5,359 bases of DNA, taken from contig WJKD01000367.1 in NCBI GenBank assembly GCA_014729315.1, forward strand, positions 1 to 5,359, read 5' to 3'. This DNA is from Promethearchaeota archaeon. GTDB taxonomy: Archaea; Asgardarchaeota; Lokiarchaeia; Sigynarchaeales; SOKP01. Made by a program: the position numbers and the translations under genes. This document shows positions 1 to 5,359 of this stretch, in pieces (position 1 is the first letter of the stretch; each line of letters starts with the position of its first letter). The notes under the pieces were generated by a model, which searched no databases, was not told where the DNA came from, and saw only the letters and a program-made list of their open reading frames with translations.

Positions 1-619
1 CTAAAAATTCATTAAATGGCTGGGGCTCTGCGAAAAAGGTTTTTTTATATTCTTCTTTTATATCCTCGCTTACTTCTTCTGGGATTTTATTCATTTCTTC
101 CAAGAATCTTGAGGTTAATGTATTTACATAAAGTTTTCGAGCTTTTTGTATAGATGACAGAAAGAGAGAATTACCTTCAAGAGAAGCGAGAATGTCTAAC
201 CAAGTTTCGATTGATATTGAGGAAATAAAATTTGCACTTTCGATAACTTTACTAATCTTTTTATTCTCAATTAAGTTAATCCCTATTTCTTTAGTTTGTT
301 TTAAGCTTAAGTTTAATTGCTTGAGTTTACGGGTGTAATTTTCTTTATGTTTTTCTAATAATTTATCTTGAAAGAAAATAAAATTTTTAACATTAGATCG
401 TGTAATTTCAATTAATTTATTCTGGATTTCTATGATCTTTTTCGAAATTTGGTTAATTTTAGAAGCATTTTCCTCATCATACTTTGATTGTTCAAACTGT
501 TTCACTTGTTCTTCGTAATTCTCTGTCCGGTCGACTAAGGATTCAAGTTGACCTTGTAAAGTGTTACCTGGGTAAATTAATTCCCGTATTCTTTGTAGAT
601 CAAAAGCATTTTTTTCCAT
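1..619 (-). CDS. Coiled-coil protein, partial (N-terminal 206 codons)
   Basis: The frame is open from an ATG at 617-619 to the left edge of the window with no stop, so the C-terminus lies outside. An in-frame TAA at 635-637 fixes this ATG as the only upstream start. No Shine-Dalgarno site precedes it; the upstream sequence is plain A/T. The visible 206 residues begin MEKNAFDLQRIREL. They have no proline between about residues 18 and 179, and about residues 22-125 are dense in Glu, Lys, Gln and Asn with regularly spaced Leu/Ile, as in a long coiled coil. A less charged helical part follows (about 126-175, single Trp at 140), then an acidic/basic stretch ending near a Pro-rich turn. No catalytic motif or membrane segment is visible. 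It lies 41 bases downstream of the AAA ATPase gene and is probably co-transcribed. I do not recognise the family; a scaffold, tether or substrate role is inference from context. Confidence 0.85.
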   Translation of the reverse strand, partial: MEKNAFDLQRIRELIYPGNTLQGQLESLVDRTENYEEQVKQFEQSKYDEENASKINQISKKIIEIQNKLIEITRSNVKNFIFFQDKLLEKHKENYTRKLKQLNLSLKQTKEIGINLIENKKISKVIESANFISSISIETWLDILASLEGNSLFLSSIQKARKLYVNTLTSRFLEEMNKIPEEVSEDIKEEYKKTFFAEPQPFNEFL

Positions 620-660
620 TTTTATAATATGAGGTTAAAATGAAGTTAAATTTTCTTAGT

Positions 661-1647
661 TTATATTTCAGGTGGAGTTTTAGTTTCATACTTTTTACTA
701 TTCATACTATTGCTTCCTTTATCTGAGCTACTTAAAAACTCTTGTCTATCTACATGAATTGCTGTTCCACCAACCAATTTGAGTGAGTTATAAAACAAAT
801 CGTAGGTTAACAATCCGGTGTTAATTGCTTTAAATAAAGCTACCCGCGTGCCCCTTTCGATGTCAGATCCCGAATACCCTATGGTTAATTTTAATAGACT
901 CTCTCCTTTCAAATTCTTGTTAATCTCTTTAAGCATTATGTTATTTTCAAATTCGCTAATTTTTCGTCCCAGTTTAGCTTCTAAATCTTTTTCTATTGTT
1001 TTAATTTTCATAAATTCTTTTTCTAAATTTTGAAGAATCGAATCGTCAACGCCGATTTTGGCATTTTTAATTTTACTAATGAATGATTCAATAATCTTTT
1101 TTCTTAACTCGTAATCAGGAAAGTCAAATCTTAAGTGGAAGGTAAAACGCCTCCATATTGCAGAATCTAGTTGATGCTGATGATTGGTTGCCCCGAAAAT
1201 TGCTAAAGGGACTCCTTCGTAATTAACCTTATCGATTACCTGCAAGAATGAGATAACTGCTCTCTTTATTTCCCCCACTTCGTGAACATTGGATCGTTCC
1301 GAACCGATGGCGTCTATTTCGTCAAAAAATAGGACAAACGCCCCATTTTCTTTCGCTATTTCTGCAGATAATTCAACGACATTTCGTATATTTTTAATGG
1401 TATCTCCCAATAACGGGGACACGAGTCTGTCCGATTCAACTACGCAAATCGGAATGTCATATTTTTTAGAAAAAGCTCTCGTTAAAGATGTCTTACCCGT
1501 TCCCGGAGGTCCATATAATAGCATAGTCAAATTAGGAGTTAATTTTGTTTTTTTTAACTGTTCGATAAATTCTTCGTATTTTTTTAAAGCTTGAAAAAAA
1601 TCGTTAAACCTGTCTTTTTTATTTTCGTTTCCAAGAATATCATCCAC
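661..1647 (-). CDS. AAA-family ATPase (SpoVK/FtsH-like superfamily)
   Basis: Predicted ATP-driven protein-remodelling enzyme of the classical AAA family, probably a cytoplasmic hexamer. Numbering from the GTG start (328 residues): Walker A GPPGTGKT 46-53; Walker B FVLFFDEID 104-112; sensor 1 ATN 153-155; Arg pair 166-167 in AIWRRF, the expected arginine fingers; GYSGSDIE 257-264 in the C-terminal lid. All key ATPase residues are present, so it should be active. The EVGEIKRA and ATNHQHQLDSAIWRRF stretches resemble, from memory, a prokaryotic AAA family often paired with subtilisin-like proteases; none is seen here. The pore-loop position usually K/S-aromatic-x-G reads PLLG (78-81). About residues 201-250 form an extra charged helical segment in the lid. 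The tail after 305 is Ser/Asn/Lys-rich and probably disordered. The GTG start is doubtful: see the 1648-1739 entry. It has no Shine-Dalgarno site. ATPase assignment is firm; substrate is unknown. Confidence 0.92.
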   Translation of the reverse strand: MDDILGNENKKDRFNDFFQALKKYEEFIEQLKKTKLTPNLTMLLYGPPGTGKTSLTRAFSKKYDIPICVVESDRLVSPLLGDTIKNIRNVVELSAEIAKENGAFVLFFDEIDAIGSERSNVHEVGEIKRAVISFLQVIDKVNYEGVPLAIFGATNHQHQLDSAIWRRFTFHLRFDFPDYELRKKIIESFISKIKNAKIGVDDSILQNLEKEFMKIKTIEKDLEAKLGRKISEFENNIMLKEINKNLKGESLLKLTIGYSGSDIERGTRVALFKAINTGLLTYDLFYNSLKLVGGTAIHVDRQEFLSSSDKGSNSMNSKKYETKTPPEI

Positions 1648-1739
1648 GGTTTCTTTAATATCTGTGGGTAGGTAAACAGTACCATATTTTCCTAATCTTT
1701 CCTTAATTTCACTATCAGAAAATGTAATTTTTTTTTCAT
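1648..1739 (-). other. Probable missed N-terminus of the AAA ATPase (frame break at an A9 run)
   Basis: The ATPase frame stays open upstream of the GTG at 1645-1647 as far as a TAA at 1744-1746. It encodes about 30 plausible residues, including ITFSDSEIKERLGKYG then TVYLPTDIKET, leading straight into VDDILGNE. An LP-containing helix before the ATPase core is what I recall for this family. The extension has no in-frame ATG, GTG or TTG; only a rare ATT (1726-1728) is available. An ATG at 1737-1739 is followed by nine A's (1728-1736) but reads a short other frame that stops at 1692-1694. One more A, or a -1 slip on the run, would join that ATG to the ATPase frame and give about 359 residues. No Shine-Dalgarno site precedes the ATG. 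A sequencing or assembly error, transcriptional or ribosomal slippage, or a truly late GTG start all remain possible. Confidence 0.55.
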
Positions 1740-1764
1740 CCCGTTATTATTCTATATATTATTA

Positions 1765-3027
1765 TTAATTCTTTCTTTCTTTATCAATTTTATCGCAATA
1801 AACAGCGGTTTCTTCTATTAAATCTTTTAGATTATCTATTTGTGAGCCAATAAAGTTAAAAATTTCTTTTCTATATTGAACTGAATCTCTTATTTTCATC
1901 TTATCGAGCCCTAAATATTTCGGGAAGCAGATAAGCTTCATTAAATAAGGTAAAACTTTCTCGTTCGTTTGTAAATCCTTGAATATGGAATAGAAAATGT
2001 TCTCGTCAGAGAGTTTCCATTTAAGTATCGACATATAAATTATAAAAGCAAAATTCATGGCGATCCAATTTATAAGTTCTTTCGATAAAAAACCCCGTCT
2101 CAAAGATACAAAAGCTAAGTAGTATAAGATAATAGTTTCGTTACTAAACTGGGGGATTAATCTTATCGTTCCATCTGATTGTTTGTTTTCTCTAAGAAAA
2201 TTATTTTTCTGTAAGATATCCGTAAATTTATCGCTTGGAGCAATAAAGATGCCATCAATTAATCTGAAACCAATCCTTTCTGAAATACTCTCAATCGCTT
2301 CTTCTTCAGCGTTAGCAATAGAATCTATAAACGGATCAAATAGCTCGTTTTTTAAGATCATCGGTAATTCGTAACCTTCTTTTTCTGGAAATTCTCCATA
2401 GTTAGGATCCAAATTAAAGAGCGAAGTTAAATTGTTGATAATTTTGTAAACTTGTGGAGACATACCCGGTATCGTAAAAAAATCTGGATTTTCCAATTTT
2501 TCTCGATAATGAGTATGTGGTTTTAGAATATGTCTTTGGCATTCGTAATAGTCTATAGAGTATTCCATTAATTGCTCGTATATTGATTGTAAATTTGGTC
2601 CTCTAGGAAGTAGGATCGTTTCAATAAACTTCGTTAACCTATATAAGTAAGTATTTTCATAATTTTTCTCATCGGGATTTGTTATTTTTCGCAAGATATT
2701 CAAAGCATCAACTGATTCCTGTAAAAATTCTATGATATAATCCTTTATATCAATAAGAGAAATTTCTTCTCTGTATTTTAAGATAAAATCTTTAATGATC
2801 TCGTATACATTTGATCGATACATCGCCGAAAACTCAGAAAGAGCTCTCACTTTTCGAACATTTCGCTTTTCTTCTTCCTCTCGAATTTTGTCTAAAATCT
2901 CCGTATCGATTAAGAGGTCCGGATCCAAGTTTATAATTATTCTTCTAGTTTCTCTTAAAATAGGTCTCATATGACTTATAAACGTCAAGTATCGAGGATA
3001 AATGTCGTTCCATTTTTCCCTTACCAT
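1765..3027 (-). CDS. Hypothetical alpha-helical protein, 420 aa
   Basis: I do not recognise this protein. It has an ATG start with a good Shine-Dalgarno site (AGGTGAT, six bases upstream) and ends in TAA. It is predicted to be almost wholly helical and soluble. The N-terminal part (about 1-175) is highly charged with an Arg/Glu-rich helix at 45-62. The middle (about 176-255) contains a few Pro/Gly turns. A small mixed segment at 258-295 is followed by hydrophobic helices at about 298-309 and 318-336, the second rich in aromatic and aliphatic residues. The C-terminus (about 376-420) is again charged. Residues 264-340 can be aligned with residues 195-271 of the 381-residue protein encoded just upstream, suggesting divergent paralogs. 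There is no catalytic motif, Cys cluster or signal peptide. It sits 29 bases after the 381-residue gene and directly before the AAA ATPase gene, so a partner or substrate of the ATPase is a reasonable inference. Confidence 0.85.
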   Translation of the reverse strand: MVREKWNDIYPRYLTFISHMRPILRETRRIIINLDPDLLIDTEILDKIREEEEKRNVRKVRALSEFSAMYRSNVYEIIKDFILKYREEISLIDIKDYIIEFLQESVDALNILRKITNPDEKNYENTYLYRLTKFIETILLPRGPNLQSIYEQLMEYSIDYYECQRHILKPHTHYREKLENPDFFTIPGMSPQVYKIINNLTSLFNLDPNYGEFPEKEGYELPMILKNELFDPFIDSIANAEEEAIESISERIGFRLIDGIFIAPSDKFTDILQKNNFLRENKQSDGTIRLIPQFSNETIILYYLAFVSLRRGFLSKELINWIAMNFAFIIYMSILKWKLSDENIFYSIFKDLQTNEKVLPYLMKLICFPKYLGLDKMKIRDSVQYRKEIFNFIGSQIDNLKDLIEETAVYCDKIDKERKN

Positions 3028-3033
3028 AAATTA

Positions 3034-3040
3034 ATCACCT
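3034..3040 (-). promoter_or_regulatory. Ribosome binding site for the 420-aa gene
   Basis: On the minus strand the sequence reads AGGTGAT, then six bases, then ATG at 3025-3027. This is a near-full match to the anti-Shine-Dalgarno end of 16S rRNA and supports the chosen start. It lies in the 29-base gap after the TAA of the preceding gene. Confidence 0.75.
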
Positions 3041-3056
3041 TTCACTTCCTTTTCAT

Positions 3057-4202
3057 TTATCTAGCTTCAGAATCGGTTCCCACCGTAATCTCAGCAAAAA
3101 TATTCGCAATTTCAACAAAAATTGGGATCTCTACGCGTACTAGTTCACCAAGAACCCAGCGATTTACATCTTTCAATAAGAATCTTATCTGGGAATGGAT
3201 TTTTTTATTTATTTCGGAATCTATAACATTCGAGAGCCATAATCCCCCGCCCAAACGATAAGCAATAATTTTGATGAGCGGTTCAAAAAGAGGTTCTATC
3301 ACTTGTTTCATCATCCACGATTTAGGAATTACGCTCATATTACTCGATTCGAACGATGAATCTCGAAGGATTGGATGGGTTTCTTCTATAGATAATTTTG
3401 GCATAAAACTTAATAATAATATTAAAGCAAAGATTGCAGAAATTCCATTAATAGTATAAGACCCTCCGATTTTTTCAGGATTGTCTCGATTAATACTGAG
3501 ATTAGCTAGAAACATACAAATAAACACATTTCTGTCGAATTCTTCAGATACGTAGGCGTGACCTAATTCTTCGTCTATGATTATGTATTTCTCTTCTAAT
3601 ATTCTTAAAATCTCGTCTGGAAAAGTGTAAAAAATGTATATTTTTTTCTCGCTTTTTCTTAAATCCTTTTCAACCATAAGTTCCTTCGAGATAAGCCCAA
3701 ACAGATTAACTAATTCTTTCAAATGTTCTTTAACATATTTTCGCGGTTTATTTGGATCTCCAAACATCGCATAAAATTGATGATCAACGATATGAAAATC
3801 GTTTCTCTTACTAAAAGCTTCAACTAACCGATCGATAACTGGTACCTGCGTTCCTGAAGCGATTGCTTTTGTTCTTGACGCTACGAAACCGTTAAGTAGC
3901 TCGTTAATCACAAAATCTTGTTCATGAGTTCTCGATTTGAGGATTTTTTTAAAAGCGTCTGCGAAATCACGAGTATCTGGAAAGAAGGAATTTTGTATTT
4001 TGTCGTCAATTGATTTATAGAATATTTCGCCATTATTTTTGGGAAATTGCGTTTTCATGGTGTTTAATCGTTGAATCAACGCATCTTTCGCACCGGGAAT
4101 ATTATCAATATCTCGTTTTTCAAGTTGATTAGTAGCAACCTCTATACCGTCAATAAAATCTTTTAATAACGAATTCCATGTAGTATCTTTATCTTCCATC
4201 AT
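3057..4202 (-). CDS. Hypothetical alpha-helical protein, 381 aa
   Basis: I do not recognise this protein. It starts at the first of two consecutive ATG codons (4200-4202 and 4197-4199), nine bases after an AAAGGA site, and ends in TAA. Most of it should be helical. The N-terminal 130 residues are charged and amphipathic. Residues about 187-236 contain FPDEILRILEE, a short strand near AYVSEEF and then a helix ending LANLS. A hydrophobic stretch at 251-268 (INGISAIFALILLLSFMP) is long enough to cross a membrane, but flanking charges are weak and it could be a buried helix. A second long helical part (about 296-375) contains a Gly-Gly-Gly turn at 318-320. The segment 195-271 aligns with residues 264-340 of the 420-residue protein that follows. 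There is no catalytic motif, Cys cluster or N-terminal signal. It is 26 bases after the zinc-ribbon gene and 29 bases before the 420-residue gene, probably in one operon. Confidence 0.85.
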   Translation of the reverse strand: MMEDKDTTWNSLLKDFIDGIEVATNQLEKRDIDNIPGAKDALIQRLNTMKTQFPKNNGEIFYKSIDDKIQNSFFPDTRDFADAFKKILKSRTHEQDFVINELLNGFVASRTKAIASGTQVPVIDRLVEAFSKRNDFHIVDHQFYAMFGDPNKPRKYVKEHLKELVNLFGLISKELMVEKDLRKSEKKIYIFYTFPDEILRILEEKYIIIDEELGHAYVSEEFDRNVFICMFLANLSINRDNPEKIGGSYTINGISAIFALILLLSFMPKLSIEETHPILRDSSFESSNMSVIPKSWMMKQVIEPLFEPLIKIIAYRLGGGLWLSNVIDSEINKKIHSQIRFLLKDVNRWVLGELVRVEIPIFVEIANIFAEITVGTDSEAR

Positions 4203-4211
4203 AATTTGCTA

Positions 4212-4217
4212 TCCTTT
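4212..4217 (-). promoter_or_regulatory. Ribosome binding site for the 381-aa gene
   Basis: The minus strand reads AAAGGA nine bases before the ATG at 4200-4202, within the 26-base gap after the zinc-ribbon gene. It is of moderate strength. It is also 12 bases from the second ATG (4197-4199), so it favours the first. Confidence 0.55.
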
Positions 4218-4228
4218 TCCATTCTTTA

Positions 4229-5188
4229 TTATTGTATTGACCAGTTTAAATCTTTCGCGCATTTTTTAAGAGCCTCGATTATAGGTTCAATTAAACCTTT
4301 ATTGTAAAGATTGGGAGAAGAGACCCCTTTTTGGGCTTTCCAACCCATTTTGGTCCCTTCACCTAATTCTTTCCGACCGTATTTCAAAACATTTTGTAAA
4401 TTTCTAATCCACCAATAAAACCTTAACCACTTTTTATTGGGATTATTTTTATCATAAATAACAGCTAAAGCTTTCCATTCTCCCATCAGCCATTTAACAG
4501 TAATCCCTGATACGGGCATATAATAATTAATTGGTAAATCTGATTGAAATTGTAATTTTAAATCAGTTGAGGGGATATTAAAAATCGGTTGATTATAGCC
4601 CTCTAATATTACGATCTCCCCGCAATGAGGACATTCGTAATGAGATTTTTTTTTATTCATCTTTTTCTGGCATTTAGGACAAGTTTTATTTTCAATTATT
4701 CTATATTTAATGATGTCGATTTTTCGTTCCCTTGCTAAATCTTCTTCGGTTTTTTCTTCTTTACGCCCGTATTTCCCGTGCCAACCCCATACTTCGTCAA
4801 ATGCATTGTCAATTTTTTCTAGCGCTTTTATCGTATTTGAAAGAACATCTTTTTCAAAAATTTTAAACATTCCTCCATGCCGATAAAAAGATTTTTTCCA
4901 CCACGAGATTCTCACATATTTATCGCTTTTGAGAAGCGGATTATGGCAAATTAAAACCGCAATCCAACGATTTGGCGTTTTAGTAATAGTTATCCCTTTT
5001 TCTACTATTTCGTATTGAGGGTTTAATTTGGGAAAGGATTCTGCTTCCTCAAATTCGCCTTCTATCTTCTCTAGCTTTTTTTCTTCTTTTTTTTCGATCT
5101 TTTCTTTAATTATTTTTTTACATTGAGGACACTGATATATTCCTTCAACTAAAGGTTCCATATCAACATCGCAAGATGGACATTTCAT
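4229..5188 (-). CDS. Tandem-duplicated zinc-ribbon protein, 319 aa
   Basis: Two zinc ribbons are visible: C3/C6 with C20/C23, and C170/C173 with C186/C189, each of the form CPxC...CPxC. Each is followed by a related beta/alpha domain. Residues 65-100 and 228-263 align without gaps, sharing G-I-T, W at +10, A at +12, K at +25, R at +28 and the W-W pair at +31/+32. Both then end in a similar helix (TIKALEKI at 119-126, IIEALKKC at 303-310). So the gene arose by duplication of a ribbon-plus-domain unit. Charged, Lys/Glu-rich linkers lie at about 26-50 and 141-158. Nucleic-acid or protein binding is inferred from the ribbons and the basic, Trp-rich domains. The strand-rich core plus helix loosely recalls PC4/Whirly-type single-strand DNA binders, but this is speculative. 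The start is well supported: GAGGA lies seven bases upstream, and the ATG directly abuts the previous gene's TGA, implying coupled translation. Family not recognised. Confidence 0.88.
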   Translation of the reverse strand: MKCPSCDVDMEPLVEGIYQCPQCKKIIKEKIEKKEEKKLEKIEGEFEEAESFPKLNPQYEIVEKGITITKTPNRWIAVLICHNPLLKSDKYVRISWWKKSFYRHGGMFKIFEKDVLSNTIKALEKIDNAFDEVWGWHGKYGRKEEKTEEDLARERKIDIIKYRIIENKTCPKCQKKMNKKKSHYECPHCGEIVILEGYNQPIFNIPSTDLKLQFQSDLPINYYMPVSGITVKWLMGEWKALAVIYDKNNPNKKWLRFYWWIRNLQNVLKYGRKELGEGTKMGWKAQKGVSSPNLYNKGLIEPIIEALKKCAKDLNWSIQ

Positions 5189-5359
5189 TCAATCTTCCTC
5201 TATAGATAGAATTACTAATCTTTCGTAATCTAAATTTAATAATTTTAATTCTTTCTTTGTTAATTTGGAAGCATTAGTGTTAATTTTTATTATCTCTTCT
5301 CTCAAATCAATTAACTTGTCTTGAATACTATTGACTATATTATCTTCGTTAAAAGATAC
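5189..5359 (-). CDS. Charged helical protein, partial (C-terminal 56 codons)
   Basis: The frame is open from the right edge of the window to a TGA at 5189-5191, giving the last 56 residues. They begin VSFNEDNIVNSIQDKL and end LVILSIEED. The piece is Lys/Glu/Asn/Leu-rich and predicted helical, possibly a short coiled coil, with an acidic end. No domain can be named. Its TGA is immediately followed by the ATG of the zinc-ribbon gene, and the GAGGA site for that gene lies inside its last codons. The two are therefore almost certainly translated from one message. The start and most of the protein lie outside the window. Confidence 0.8.
   Translation of the reverse strand, partial: VSFNEDNIVNSIQDKLIDLREEIIKINTNASKLTKKELKLLNLDYERLVILSIEED
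5196..5201 (-). promoter_or_regulatory. Ribosome binding site for the zinc-ribbon gene
   Basis: The minus strand reads AGAGGA seven bases before the ATG at 5186-5188. It lies within the final codons of the upstream gene, so re-initiation after that gene's TGA is likely. Confidence 0.75.

Noticed and set aside
818..1033. Plus-strand open frame inside the AAA gene
   Set aside because: It lies opposite a gene with clear AAA motifs, has low-complexity composition and no Shine-Dalgarno support; it is a shadow frame.
1289..1594. Plus-strand open frame of about 100 codons
   Set aside because: It is antisense to the Walker A and Walker B region of the ATPase and shows no recognisable protein features.
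1692..1739. Short minus-strand frame from the ATG at 1737-1739 (15 codons) as a leader peptide
   Set aside because: It has no ribosome binding site and is better explained as the misframed start of the AAA gene.
1750..1757. ATATATA-like sequence upstream of the AAA gene as a promoter TATA box
   Set aside because: It is only about 12 bases from the possible ATG, lies in a generally A/T-only gap within a tight gene series, and has no clear BRE; not distinguishable from background.
2183..2374. Plus-strand open frame inside the 420-aa gene
   Set aside because: Antisense to a longer frame with a strong ribosome binding site; no independent support.
2971..3261. Plus-strand open frame spanning the junction of the two helical protein genes
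   Set aside because: It crosses the 29-base gap that holds the minus-strand ribosome binding site and has no features of its own.
3271..3459. Plus-strand open frame inside the 381-aa gene
   Set aside because: Short, antisense and without start-site support.
4640..4655. Second A9 run, inside the zinc-ribbon gene, as another frameshift site
   Set aside because: Here the reading frame is intact on both sides and leads directly into the second zinc ribbon, so there is no frame break to explain.
4757..4789. KYGRKE occurring twice in the zinc-ribbon protein (residues 139-144 and 269-274) as a repeat marker
   Set aside because: The two copies are at different distances from the aligned W-W pairs, so they do not fit the duplication and are probably coincidence.

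Overview
All coding sequence in this window is on the minus strand: four complete genes and one partial gene at each end, packed with gaps of 0 to about 120 bases. This looks like one transcription unit read from high to low coordinates. GC is low (roughly one third). The proteins are rich in Lys, Ile and Glu, and Arg codons mix AGA with CGA. Three starts have Shine-Dalgarno-type sites (GAGGA, AGGTGAT, AAAGGA). These traits, plus zinc-ribbon and AAA proteins, suit a low-GC archaeon or an archaeal element. No phylogenetic marker is present, so a low-GC bacterium cannot be excluded.

In transcription order: (1) the last 56 codons of an unknown charged helical protein, whose TGA abuts the next ATG; (2) a 319-residue protein with two CxxC...CxxC zinc ribbons, each followed by a related beta/alpha domain, so an internal duplication; (3) an unrecognised 381-residue, mostly helical protein; (4) an unrecognised 420-residue, mostly helical protein that seems to share a segment with the 381-residue one; (5) an AAA-family ATPase with intact Walker A, Walker B, sensor 1, an Arg pair and the GYSGSDIE motif; (6) the first 206 codons of a protein dominated by a long coiled coil, running off the left edge.

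The AAA ATPase is the only recognisable enzyme. From memory it resembles a prokaryotic AAA family often found beside subtilisin-like S8 proteases, but no protease is visible here. The working idea (inference) is an AAA+-centred remodelling machine: the two helical proteins would be dedicated partners or substrates, the coiled-coil protein a tether or scaffold, and the duplicated zinc-ribbon protein the likely nucleic-acid or protein-binding part. No known system with this gene set was recognised.

The main anomaly is at the 5' end of the AAA gene. The only standard in-frame start is a GTG lying inside what looks like conserved N-terminal sequence. An upstream ATG sits next to a run of nine A's in the wrong frame. 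This is either a one-base sequence error, slippage, or an unusual start. No RNA genes, CRISPR arrays, insertion sequences or long DNA repeats were seen, and no gene-free stretch exceeds about 120 bases.
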